From Desulfosarcina cetonica JCM 12296 (GTDB lineage Bacteria; Desulfobacterota; Desulfobacteria; Desulfobacterales; Desulfosarcinaceae): a stretch of DNA of 43,054 nt. Positions 1 to 8,642 of this stretch are shown here, piece after piece. Within the stretch, counting starts at the first letter, position 1; each line of letters begins with the position of its first letter. Under the pieces are notes generated by a model, which was not told the DNA's origin, ran no database searches, and worked only from the letters and a program-made list of their open reading frames with translations. The position numbers and the translations under genes were made by a program. The stretch covers positions 1 through 43,054 of the forward strand of contig NZ_BBCC01000035.1 in assembly GCF_001311845.1 (NCBI RefSeq). The letters are read 5' to 3'.

Positions 1-2
1 CC

Positions 3-875
3 GTGACCGCTGTCCATACGAGCACCGAAAGTATCGACCCGCAAATGACCGAGGTCGTCGTTGATCTGGCCGAGAGAAAACCCCAGCCTGTTCGCGTACA
101 CACAGTCTCATTGGCGAAGATCAACGGTTCCCATGCCGGGATTATCGCGGTTACAGCGAAAGCCACAGCGAACCGAAATATTGCCTCCTTGCTATTTCGC
201 CGGATTGGCGATTTGCCGCTTGTGGTGCTGCAGAACGGAATCGACGTAGAAGTACCATTCATTGAAGCGGGATTCCAAAACGTGTATCGATGCGTCGTCT
301 ATGCAACGGGCCAACGCGTCGATACGTCCACCTATCGTTTCCGTGAAGTGGCGCCATCGCCAATTGGCGCGATCCATGGCGACGGAACGGACGCGGTCAC
401 GATTGCGGATGCTCTCTCAACACCGAATTTCCGCTTTCAAACCGCAAGGCAGATCGAACGAGACGTCTGGAAGAAAGCCATCCTCAATGCGGCGTTCAAT
501 TCCATCTGTCCGCTAATGAACATTGATAACGGCGTCTTTAATCGAGAAGAAGAGGTCGCTCGGATTGCAAAAACCGTACTGACGGAAGCGAGTGACGTCG
601 CGCGACGGATCGGTATCGATCTTCCGACTGAAGAATTGATGGATCAACTCATGCTGATCAGCCGTCGTTCCGATGGGCAGCTTATTTCGACCCTACAGGA
701 TCTCAACAGCGGCAAAGAGACGGAGATCGACTACCTTAATCTTGCGATCAGCCGCGTCGGGGCGGCACTTGATCCGCCAATCGATCCGAAAGCCACGAGG
801 ATTCTTGGCGAATTGGTGTTGGCGAAATCCAAGATCAAGCGTGCCGCATCTCGTGGACGGTCTCAAAGGGCATAA
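3..875 (+). CDS. Ketopantoate reductase-like protein (5'-partial)
   Basis: This open frame of 290 codons reaches the left window edge. It resembles the 2-dehydropantoate 2-reductase (ApbA/PanE) family, which reduces ketopantoate to pantoate with NADPH in pantothenate synthesis. The segment VVLQNGIDVEVPFIEA (around residue 75) matches the family's LQNG region at the end of the NADP-binding domain. KKAILNAAFNSICPL (around residue 158) matches the start of the helical C-terminal domain with its catalytic Lys and Asn. The N-terminal GxGxxG Rossmann motif is absent because it lies outside the window, so the GTG at position 3 is probably not the true start. Paralogues with other 2-oxo acid substrates are common, so the substrate is uncertain. 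The aminotransferase downstream is about 130 bp away, and co-transcription is possible but not shown. Confidence 0.75.
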   Translation: MTAVHTSTESIDPQMTEVVVDLAERKPQPVRVHTVSLAKINGSHAGIIAVTAKATANRNIASLLFRRIGDLPLVVLQNGIDVEVPFIEAGFQNVYRCVVYATGQRVDTSTYRFREVAPSPIGAIHGDGTDAVTIADALSTPNFRFQTARQIERDVWKKAILNAAFNSICPLMNIDNGVFNREEEVARIAKTVLTEASDVARRIGIDLPTEELMDQLMLISRRSDGQLISTLQDLNSGKETEIDYLNLAISRVGAALDPPIDPKATRILGELVLAKSKIKRAASRGRSQRA

Positions 876-1007
876 CAAAATTTTTGCAGGGAAAAGCAAA
901 CAGTGGACGCCCGATGGAAATCAACAACATGAGGTGTAACAAGGGCCCGCTCGTACCATGCGGCCTGTAAACCGCGCCCGTTAGCGCAAATGCATCGAGA
1001 GGAAGAG

Positions 1008-2210
1008 ATGGGAACGACCGAAACAATCGCAATCGAGAATGCACACATGCCCCCCTTTTTCACAAAAATTCCGGTTTCCATTGATCGGGGGGAGGGGGTT
1101 TATGTTTGGGACGAGGAGGGAAACCGGTACCTTGACTTAACAGCCGGCTGGGGGGTGACTTCCATCGGGCATGCGCATCCTGCCATTCAAGCCGCCTTGA
1201 TGGAGCAGTCCGCACGTATTCTACAAAATCCAAACGCCGGCCTGACCTACTCACCGGCCCGCTCGCGGCTGCTGTCGCTTTTATCAGGCGTCCTGCCCAA
1301 AAACCTCACACGGGTTTTCTTCTCGAACAGCGGGGCGGAGGCGAATGACGCCGCCATAAAACTTGCGCGAAAGGTTACCGGCCGCCGGCATGTTATCGCG
1401 GCCGAAGGCAGTTTTCATGGTCGTACCATCAGCACGGCATCGGCAACGGGCCAAGCGAAACACCGTGAAAAGTACAATCCGCTTATGCCCGGTTATTTGT
1501 TTGTTCCCTACAACGATCCGGAAGCGATGCGAAGCGCCCTTCACGATGACGTTGCGGCTGTCATCCTGGAACCGGTTCAAGGTGAAGGCGGGGTTCGGAT
1601 CCCGTCGGCGGGATACTTGGAGAATGTCTCCCGCCTTTGCCGAGAAAACGGCACGCTGTTGATCGTGGATGAGATCCAGACCGGTTTCTGTCGTACCGGC
1701 CCGATGTTCGCTATCGGCGAAACAACGACCCAGGCCAGTTTTTTGACCATGGCCAAGGGCATCGCCGGCGGTTTCCCCCTTGGCGCTTTGGCGATGTCCG
1801 AGGAGGTGTCCGACCGATTGGAGATCGGTGATCATGGCGGCACCTACTGTGGCAACCCGCTTGCCTGTGCCGTGGCCTACGCGGTTATCCGGTATCTGGT
1901 CGATAACCATATCAGCGCGCATGTCACCGAGCTGGGGCGATATGCGCTCGATGAGATGTCGCGCTGGCAGGAAAAGTATCCCAAAGTTGTTACCAACGTC
2001 CGGGGCAAGGGGCTTTTGCTTTTGGTGACGTTCATCGACGAGGTCACCGCCGCCAGCGTCACGGATGAATGCTTATCCCGGAAGCTTTTCGTTCGCCAAA
2101 CGAATGGGAATGGGATTCGTTTGTTTCCGGCATTGACCATCGAACGAGACCAACTGCATGATGGGCTTGCAACGTTTCGACAGGCAATCGAGGTTGTGGC
2201 CCAAAAATAG
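1008..2210 (+). CDS. Class III PLP-dependent aminotransferase (ArgD/GabT-like)
   Basis: About 400 residues, full length for a class III aminotransferase. Visible motifs are FFSNSGAEANDAAIKLAR (PLP phosphate site), the SFHGRT aromatic/His motif, LIVDEIQTGFCRTG (Asp contacting the pyridine nitrogen) and TMAKGIAGGFPLGA with the Schiff-base lysine. The family moves an amino group from a terminal amine, such as N-acetylornithine, 4-aminobutyrate or a related diamine, to 2-oxoglutarate. The overall shape is closest to acetylornithine aminotransferase, but no other arginine gene is adjacent, so I give no symbol. I chose ATG 1008 because GAGAGG at 997-1002 sits 5 nt upstream. An in-frame ATG at 990 would add six residues and lacks such a site. 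Confidence 0.88.
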   Translation: MGTTETIAIENAHMPPFFTKIPVSIDRGEGVYVWDEEGNRYLDLTAGWGVTSIGHAHPAIQAALMEQSARILQNPNAGLTYSPARSRLLSLLSGVLPKNLTRVFFSNSGAEANDAAIKLARKVTGRRHVIAAEGSFHGRTISTASATGQAKHREKYNPLMPGYLFVPYNDPEAMRSALHDDVAAVILEPVQGEGGVRIPSAGYLENVSRLCRENGTLLIVDEIQTGFCRTGPMFAIGETTTQASFLTMAKGIAGGFPLGALAMSEEVSDRLEIGDHGGTYCGNPLACAVAYAVIRYLVDNHISAHVTELGRYALDEMSRWQEKYPKVVTNVRGKGLLLLVTFIDEVTAASVTDECLSRKLFVRQTNGNGIRLFPALTIERDQLHDGLATFRQAIEVVAQK

Positions 2211-2294
2211 GGTGTTCATTATCGAAGGCCCGATTTGTGAAACCCATTAAGCCGCTCTGGTCTGATACCCAATAGGTGAGACGCAGGAAATTTT

Positions 2295-2798
2295 ATGTCA
2301 GATATCAAGATAACCAAAGGCTACGTCCCTGGCGCGCTTGGACGCGTTGCTGAACTTCATGGTGCTTTCTACCATAGACACTGGGGATTCGGAGTCTTCT
2401 TCGAAGCCAAGGTCGCGACCGGACTTGCGGAGTTTCTCCAAAGGTATGATGGGCGCCGAGACGGTTTTTGGACGATGTCGGTAAACGGCCGCGTGGAAGG
2501 CTCAATTGCCATTGATGGCATTCATGCCGAAGATGAGGGCGCGCATCTGCGATGGTTCTTCGTGTCGGATGCCTTGCGTGGCAAAGGCGCCGGCAACCAG
2601 CTCATCGATACCGCCATCAACTTTTGTCGAAGCAAAAATTACAAGAAGATATACTTATGGACATTCGAAGGGCTCTTCGCGGCGAGGCATCTTTATGAAA
2701 AAGCCGGCTTCAGGCTTGTTGAGGAATATAGCGGGACCCAGTGGGGAACTGAGGTCAAAGAACAACGCTTCGAGAGTGTTTTAGCATCCCTGGCATAA
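2295..2798 (+). CDS. GNAT-family N-acetyltransferase
   Basis: A 167-residue protein with one GNAT fold. The segment WFFVSDALRGKGAGNQLI (residues about 87-104) carries the beta4 strand and the R/QxxGxG/A loop that binds the pyrophosphate of acetyl-CoA. LYEKAGFRLVEEY near residue 135 is the typical C-terminal signature. The sequence resembles the acetyltransferase half of MarR-GNAT fusion proteins, but no MarR domain is present. It is preceded by an AGGAAA ribosome-binding site about 6 nt from the ATG. The acceptor substrate (small molecule or protein amine) cannot be told from sequence. It lies alone between the aminotransferase and the SNF2 helicase. Confidence 0.85.
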   Translation: MSDIKITKGYVPGALGRVAELHGAFYHRHWGFGVFFEAKVATGLAEFLQRYDGRRDGFWTMSVNGRVEGSIAIDGIHAEDEGAHLRWFFVSDALRGKGAGNQLIDTAINFCRSKNYKKIYLWTFEGLFAARHLYEKAGFRLVEEYSGTQWGTEVKEQRFESVLASLA

Positions 2799-2860
2799 CG
2801 TTTGTTCCAGCGGACGCCCTATAATTGATATAAATGTGAATTTTATTCATAGGAAGATCC

Positions 2861-5800
2861 ATGCCGACGACGTTGCAACTACCCAGAACCGAAAACTACC
2901 CGGAAATCCAAAAACGTGTCGATGCCTATAACCGGATTTCCGGCCTGCATCAGGCCATCGTTCATATCCTTGCCATTATCTACAGCCCAACGGCCAGGAC
3001 CCATATCCTCAACAGCCTGAAAAAATTGTATCCTGACGATGCAAAAATAAAGCGCTTCAAGGTGAGCGACATCGATCCGATCCTGGACCACCTGGTCCAA
3101 GAGGGCATCGTCAAACAGGATGAGATGCAGTTTCAATGCTTGAATTTCCTGAGGGACCCGATTTGCCGATTCCTGGTGGACAACGGCCGGTTTGCTGAAA
3201 TTGCCGATGCCGTCCAGCGTGCGATACCGATGTCCCTGTCATCGTTTCCCAGCTATGAGCTGGTGTTCAGAGAGATCCGAATTTCAATTTATCTGGGGGA
3301 TATCGATGATATTGACCAGCTGATCGACTATTATGACCGGCATTATGCTTCCCATAACCGCTTGGCGGATCATCCCTTTGTTGGCATGTTCAGATATGCC
3401 TTTGATGCCGATTGGGTTCGCAGGAATTTACCCGAGGCGTTGCAGGCGGATATCGCCGCCGTGCTGGTGGATTACTTCCAACGCACCCATGCGTCGGTGT
3501 CTCCGAACATGCTCGTCTTCCTGAGGCATTATTCCATCTTGGCACCTGAGACGACGATGGGGCGAAACATTCGCTGCTTTCTGGCCGAACAGCTTGTTTT
3601 CAACGGCCAGCTTGACGAGGCGCAGGAAATGGTGGCCGATGACCCGGGCATGTCACCCCCCCTGATCGGTGGCGTCACCTCATTTCTAAGGGGCGCCAAT
3701 TCCGAGGCCATCACCCATTTTGCGGCGGCCCTGGAGCAATTAAAGAAAGGCACCCGCAAGCGGAAAGTCTATTTCAACAGCGTGTCCGGGCTGTTTTATA
3801 TCCTGGCGCTTGTGAAAAGCGACGATCCCCAACAGATGCAGACGGCCAAGACGTTTAGCGCTATTGGCGCCAAGGACGGGCGTAGTTCCTGGCAGCGGAC
3901 CTATATGGCCTTGGGCATGCTGATCGGTGCCCGGCAAGGCGATCCGGATGCGCTCGCGTCCCTCCGGGAATGGGTGGTCTTTTTCAATCGGGAAAATCCG
4001 ATTGCCGTGTTTATCCAATGCCTGGCGGTGTATTGGATGCATAAACGCAAAGGCCGTGAAATGGTCGATGCGTTGAAATTCCTGCATGGCGTCGCCACCA
4101 ACACCCCGGGTTCCGCCTGGCTGCTGGCCGAAGTCTCGACACTGCTGGCCCGGCTGAAGGTTGACGGATACGATGACGCCCAGGCAAGGGCATTTTTTGA
4201 GCAGAGCGGCATCCAGAGCATTATCGACCTAGTCCAACCCAAAAGCCGTTGGCAGCAGGCCCTGACCGCATTGATCAGCCTGGACCGGCAGGCCTCCCCG
4301 GCCGTTGGCAGCGACCGTCCGTCGCGGCTGGTTTGGTTTTTCGATTGGAACGAGGGGTATGAATATTGGACGCTCGCCCCGCGCGAACAGGTCAAAACCG
4401 CCGCTGGCAAATGGAGCAAGGGCCGCAAAATCGCCCTCAAGCGGCTTTACTACGAGAGAGACACCTTCGATTTCCTGACGGCCCAGGATAACGCGGTGTG
4501 TGCCTGTATCCAAGAGGAACGGTCATATTACCGGGGCTATCCGGAGGTGAGCTACGATTTTTCGGAAAGGGCCCTGATCGCCCTGGCCGGACATCCATTG
4601 GTCTTCTCAGAAGAGGATCCTTCCGTTCAGCTGGAAGTCGTCAGCGAATCACCGGCGTTGGTGGTCAACAAAGAGAAAGGCGGAAAATACAGCCTTGAAT
4701 TTGCCGACGATGTCGTGGACCGCGACAGCGATGTCCAGCTGGTTTGGGACTCGCCCACGCGGGTCAGGGTGATCGAAACCAACCTGGATGTGCGGCTGAT
4801 CGCCAAAATTATCGGCAATGGGCTCAATGTGCCGGCTGCGGGCAAAAAGCAGCTTCTCGATGCCGTTGCGCGGGTGTCCTCCATGGTAACCGTGCATTCG
4901 CAGATCGCGGGCGTCGGGCAAACGGCCGAAGCAGCCACGGCCGACCCCACGCCCAATATCCACCTGCGCCATTTCGGACAGGGACTTAAACTCGATGTCT
5001 GGGTCCAACCCTTTGCCCCCGAGGGTCCCTGTTTCCGGCCCGGGGAAGGCGGCGAAACCGTCATTTGCGACGTCGGCGGCAAATCGTTGCGCACCCAACG
5101 CGATCTTGAAGGGGAACGGCAGCTTGCCGGCACGGCCGTGGCCGCCTGTCCGACCTTGGCTGCCATGGGGGACTCCGATGCCGACCGGTGGCAGTGGGAC
5201 CTGCCTGATCCGGAAACCTGTCTCGAAACCCTCATGGAATTGAATGCCCTGGATCCGCCGGCGGTCCTGAAATGGCCGGACGGTGAACCCTTCACCGTTC
5301 GCCCGCCGGCAGAGATGAAACGGTTTTTCGTCAACGTCAAAAAGGAGAAAGACTGGTTCGCCCTGTCCGGAGAACTCAAGCTGGACGATGGCCTGGTGAT
5401 CTCCATGGAACGGCTCCTCGAACTGCTGGAGACGGCCAAGGGGCGTTTCATCCAACTGGATGACGGCCAGTTTCTGGCCCTGACCCGGGTGTTCCGAAAG
5501 CGCCTGGAAGAGTTATCCGCCTACTCGAAAAAATCGGGCAAAAACCGCTATTTTCATCCCTTGGCGGCCCTCTCCCTGGAAACCCTGGCCGGGGAGGTGG
5601 GCGGCTTTCGCGGGGATAAACACTGGGCGGCCCATCTGCGGAAATTCAAGGATGCGCGTGCGTTGACGCCTGAAATGCCGTCGACCCTCAAACGTGATTT
5701 GCGAGGCTATCAGGTGGAAGGCTTTGTCTGGCTGGCGCGGCTGTCCCATTGGGGCGTGGGCGCGTGCCTGGCCGATGATATGGGACTGGGGAAAACCATT

Positions 5801-7075
5801 CAGGCGTTGGCCGTGATGCTCACGCGTGCGGCCAGCGGCCCGAGCCTGGTTGTCGCCCCCACGTCGGTGTGCATGAACTGGGAAACCGAAGCCCATCATT
5901 TCGCGCCATCGCTGAACGTCGTCAGCCTGGGCAATGGCGAGCGGGAGAAGATCGTGGCCGATCTGGGCCCCTTTGACCTGCTGCTGATCAGTTACGGCCT
6001 GCTGCAACAGGAGAAGGTGGCCGGGATGCTGGCCGGCATCCCATTTGAAACCATCGTGCTGGACGAGGCCCAGGCGATCAAGAACCTGACCACCAAACGC
6101 TCCCAGGCGGCCATGACCCTGGATGGCCATTTCCGGCTGATCACCACCGGGACCCCCATCGAGAACCACCTGGGAGAATTGTGGAACCTTTTCCGGTTCA
6201 TCAACCCCGGCCTGCTGGGATCGCTGAAGAATTTCAACGAAAAATTTGCCATCCCCATTGAAAAAGAAGGGGCTGCTTCGGTGCGCCAGCGCCTGAAAAG
6301 ACTCGTTCAGCCGTTTATTCTCAGGCGAACCAAAAGCCAGGTGCTGGAGGAGTTGCCCCAGCGCACCGATATCCTCATGCCGGTGGAACTCAGTACCGGG
6401 GAGCTGGCGTTTTACGAAGCCCTGCGCCGCCAGGCCCTGGAATCCCTCAGCGGGGAGGATGCGCCTTCCGAAAACATGCACCTTAAAATCCTGGCCGAAA
6501 TCATGAAACTTCGCCGGGCTTGCTGCAATCCCAAACTGGTTTTGCCCGACGCCGATCTGCCCAGCGCCAAGCTGAACGCATTTTCTGAAATTGTCGATGA
6601 ACTCCTGGCCGGCGGACACAAAGCCCTGGTTTTCAGTCAGTTTACCGGGCATCTGGATCTCATCCGCAAGGTTGTGGAAGAGAAATCGGTCCGCTATCAG
6701 TATCTGGATGGAAGTACTCCGCAGAAAGAGCGTCAGCGGCGGGTGGCGGCATTTCAAAATGGCGACGGGGATCTGTTTCTGATCAGCCTCAAGGCCGGTG
6801 GCGTGGGCCTGAACCTGACCGCTGCCGATTACGTCATCCATATGGATCCCTGGTGGAATCCGGCCGTCGAGGACCAGGCCGCCGACCGGGCCCACCGTAT
6901 CGGCCAAACCCGGCCGGTGACCGTCTACCGCCTGATCGCCCGGCATACCATCGAGGAGAAGATCGTGGCCCTGCATCGCTCCAAGCGGGACCTGGCCGAC
7001 AGCCTGCTCGACGGGACCGACATGAGCGGCAAGATGAGTGCCGATGCGCTGCTGGCATTGATTCGGGAAGGGTGA
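2861..7075 (+). CDS. SNF2/RapA-type DEAD-like helicase, 1404 residues
   Basis: A very large SNF2-family ATPase. Helicase motifs lie in the C-terminal third: motif I DDMGLGKT (Lys978), motif II DEAQ (Asp1068), TTGTPIENHLGELW, and the C-terminal lobe with LVFSQFTGHLDLI, LKAGGVGLNLTAADYVIHMDPWWNP and QAADRAHRIGQTRPV near residue 1340. Members translocate on double-stranded DNA and remodel DNA-protein complexes such as RNA polymerase. Roughly 900 residues precede the motor. The first 450 look all-helical with repeat-like character and I recognise no named domain there. Start ATG 2861 follows AGGAAG. It is intact across 4.2 kb, in contrast to several neighbours. No methylase or nuclease is adjacent, so a defence role is not supported. 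Confidence 0.9.
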   Translation: MPTTLQLPRTENYPEIQKRVDAYNRISGLHQAIVHILAIIYSPTARTHILNSLKKLYPDDAKIKRFKVSDIDPILDHLVQEGIVKQDEMQFQCLNFLRDPICRFLVDNGRFAEIADAVQRAIPMSLSSFPSYELVFREIRISIYLGDIDDIDQLIDYYDRHYASHNRLADHPFVGMFRYAFDADWVRRNLPEALQADIAAVLVDYFQRTHASVSPNMLVFLRHYSILAPETTMGRNIRCFLAEQLVFNGQLDEAQEMVADDPGMSPPLIGGVTSFLRGANSEAITHFAAALEQLKKGTRKRKVYFNSVSGLFYILALVKSDDPQQMQTAKTFSAIGAKDGRSSWQRTYMALGMLIGARQGDPDALASLREWVVFFNRENPIAVFIQCLAVYWMHKRKGREMVDALKFLHGVATNTPGSAWLLAEVSTLLARLKVDGYDDAQARAFFEQSGIQSIIDLVQPKSRWQQALTALISLDRQASPAVGSDRPSRLVWFFDWNEGYEYWTLAPREQVKTAAGKWSKGRKIALKRLYYERDTFDFLTAQDNAVCACIQEERSYYRGYPEVSYDFSERALIALAGHPLVFSEEDPSVQLEVVSESPALVVNKEKGGKYSLEFADDVVDRDSDVQLVWDSPTRVRVIETNLDVRLIAKIIGNGLNVPAAGKKQLLDAVARVSSMVTVHSQIAGVGQTAEAATADPTPNIHLRHFGQGLKLDVWVQPFAPEGPCFRPGEGGETVICDVGGKSLRTQRDLEGERQLAGTAVAACPTLAAMGDSDADRWQWDLPDPETCLETLMELNALDPPAVLKWPDGEPFTVRPPAEMKRFFVNVKKEKDWFALSGELKLDDGLVISMERLLELLETAKGRFIQLDDGQFLALTRVFRKRLEELSAYSKKSGKNRYFHPLAALSLETLAGEVGGFRGDKHWAAHLRKFKDARALTPEMPSTLKRDLRGYQVEGFVWLARLSHWGVGACLADDMGLGKTIQALAVMLTRAASGPSLVVAPTSVCMNWETEAHHFAPSLNVVSLGNGEREKIVADLGPFDLLLISYGLLQQEKVAGMLAGIPFETIVLDEAQAIKNLTTKRSQAAMTLDGHFRLITTGTPIENHLGELWNLFRFINPGLLGSLKNFNEKFAIPIEKEGAASVRQRLKRLVQPFILRRTKSQVLEELPQRTDILMPVELSTGELAFYEALRRQALESLSGEDAPSENMHLKILAEIMKLRRACCNPKLVLPDADLPSAKLNAFSEIVDELLAGGHKALVFSQFTGHLDLIRKVVEEKSVRYQYLDGSTPQKERQRRVAAFQNGDGDLFLISLKAGGVGLNLTAADYVIHMDPWWNPAVEDQAADRAHRIGQTRPVTVYRLIARHTIEEKIVALHRSKRDLADSLLDGTDMSGKMSADALLALIREG

Positions 7076-7150
7076 CGATTCCCGGGTCCGGGTTAAGCCG
7101 CTTTGATTCTGGGACATCACCCAACGGCGGCGCCAGCGGCAACAGCACTA

Positions 7151-7178
7151 TTGACTTGAAGAAAAAAAATGTCATACT
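7151..7178 (+). promoter_or_regulatory. Likely sigma-70 promoter of the BMP-family importer
   Basis: TTGACT (7151-7156) and CATACT (7173-7178) are 16 bp apart in an A/T-rich stretch, about 75 nt before the lipoprotein start. The 5' leader shows no purine-riboswitch core that I can recognise. Confidence 0.5.
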
Positions 7179-7254
7179 ACCTTTTTTTCAACATTTTGAG
7201 TTATATAAGCGTCTGTTCGAGGCCATTATCCCTCAATTCAAAGGAGTCCTGACG

Positions 7255-8550
7255 ATGAAAACCCGAATGTGTAGAACCCTTTTGTCTTTGTTCCTTATTG
7301 CTATTCTTCCGCTCGTTTTGTTGTCGTGCGGGGATCAAGGCTCCAACAATGCCCTTGAAGAGCGGGTTGGCAAACTGGAAGATCAGATTGAAGCGTTATC
7401 CGAACAGGTTACCCTTTTATCCCGGCAGATCGAAAAGACATCGGTGAAAGCGCAGCCGGCGGTTCCGGAAAAAAAGTTGAAGGCCGGTTTTGTGTACGTG
7501 GGTCCGGTCGGGGATTATGGATGGTCCCATGCGCATGATTTGGGCCGAAAATATGCCCAGCAGCAGCTTCCCTGGCTGGATACCGTTTATGTGGAATCGG
7601 TGGCGGAGGCCGATTCGGCGAGAATCATCGATCGCTTCATTCAGGAAGAGAAATGTGATGTGGTTTTCACGACCAGCTTCGGCTACATGGACGACACGAT
7701 AAAAGCCGGCCAGAAATATCCGGATCAAAAATTCATGCATTGTTCCGGGTTTAAACGGCTTCCAAACGTCGGCACCTATTTCATCGATCTTTACCAGACC
7801 TACTATTTGAACGGATTGATGGCCGGCGCCCTGACCAAAAGCAATAAAATCGGATATGTCGCGGCCTTTCCGATTCCCGAGCTGGTGCGTCATATCGACG
7901 CCTTCGCCCTGGGCATCAAGGCGGTCAACCCCAAGGCCCAGGTCCATGTCCGCTGGACCTATGCCTGGTACGGCCCTGACAAGGCCCGCGAGGCCGCCGA
8001 GGCGCTCATCGCCGAAGGTTGCGATGCCCTCGCCTTTACCGAGGACACGCCAACGGTTGTCGAGGTGGGGCAGGCACATACGGAGAAGGGAAAACAGATC
8101 TACACCTTCAGCCATTACAGCCCGATGCAGGCCTATGGAAAGGATTCGGTGGTTTCCGGGCAGATCGTCGATTGGGGCGGCATGTATGTCAAAATCCTGA
8201 AGGACATTCATGACGGGACCTGGAAGAATTATGATCTCTGGTGGCTCGTTGCCCAAAAGGCCGCTATTTTGGGCGGTGCGCTGGATGCGCCGATCAATCC
8301 GAAATTTGTGGATGCCTTGAAAGCGGTCAATGTCGATACCCAGGATTTCGGCACGCTTTCGGTCTACGATCTGGTGTTTAAACGCTACGATCAGATGAAG
8401 ACCGGTACCCAGGTGTTTGATCCCTACATGGGCCCCATCACGGACAATACCGGCAAACTGCAAATCAAGGATGGCCAGACGGCCACGAAAGACGATCTCT
8501 TGAGCATGATGTACTATGTGGACAATGTCGTGGGCAGCATTCCCAAATAA
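7255..8550 (+). CDS. BMP/PnrA-family ABC transporter substrate-binding lipoprotein
   Basis: A 431-residue substrate-binding protein of the basic membrane protein (PnrA-like) family, which typically binds purine nucleosides and delivers them to an ABC permease. The N-terminus is a lipoprotein signal ending LLSC with the lipidated Cys25. Residues about 33-61 form a leucine-rich heptad segment (LEERVGKLEDQIEALSEQ), a predicted coiled coil between anchor and binding domain that is not usual for this family. The BMP fold follows (AGFVYVGPVGDYGWSHAHD, then HCSGFKRLPNVGTYF and IGYVAAFPIPELVRHIDAF). ATG 7255 is chosen because AAGGAG (7241-7246) precedes it and the signal peptide starts there; the frame stays open further upstream. 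It heads the importer operon. The ligand is inferred from family membership only. Confidence 0.88.
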   Translation: MKTRMCRTLLSLFLIAILPLVLLSCGDQGSNNALEERVGKLEDQIEALSEQVTLLSRQIEKTSVKAQPAVPEKKLKAGFVYVGPVGDYGWSHAHDLGRKYAQQQLPWLDTVYVESVAEADSARIIDRFIQEEKCDVVFTTSFGYMDDTIKAGQKYPDQKFMHCSGFKRLPNVGTYFIDLYQTYYLNGLMAGALTKSNKIGYVAAFPIPELVRHIDAFALGIKAVNPKAQVHVRWTYAWYGPDKAREAAEALIAEGCDALAFTEDTPTVVEVGQAHTEKGKQIYTFSHYSPMQAYGKDSVVSGQIVDWGGMYVKILKDIHDGTWKNYDLWWLVAQKAAILGGALDAPINPKFVDALKAVNVDTQDFGTLSVYDLVFKRYDQMKTGTQVFDPYMGPITDNTGKLQIKDGQTATKDDLLSMMYYVDNVVGSIPK

Positions 8551-8577
8551 CGGATGGCTCGCGTCCGACTGAATCGC

Positions 8578-8616
8578 GGGGGGCTGGAAAAGACCGTTCC
8601 GGCCCCCCTTGTTTTT
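8578..8616 (+). terminator. Strong intrinsic terminator/attenuator inside the importer operon
   Basis: GGGGGGCTGGAA (8578-8589) pairs with TTCCGGCCCCCC (8597-8608) as a 12-bp stem with one G-U pair, followed by TTGTTTTT. It lies between the binding-protein gene and the ATPase gene, where partial termination would give more binding protein than transporter. Readthrough is inferred. Confidence 0.8.
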
Positions 8617-8642
8617 AAGGACCAGCGTTTTTAAGGATCAGG

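Noticed and set aside
2861..7075. SNF2 helicase as part of a phage-defence island
   Set aside because: No nuclease, methylase or other defence partner is adjacent.
4627..7175. Long open frames on the strand opposite the helicase gene
   Set aside because: G/C-rich shadow frames lying across a gene with clear motif content on the plus strand.
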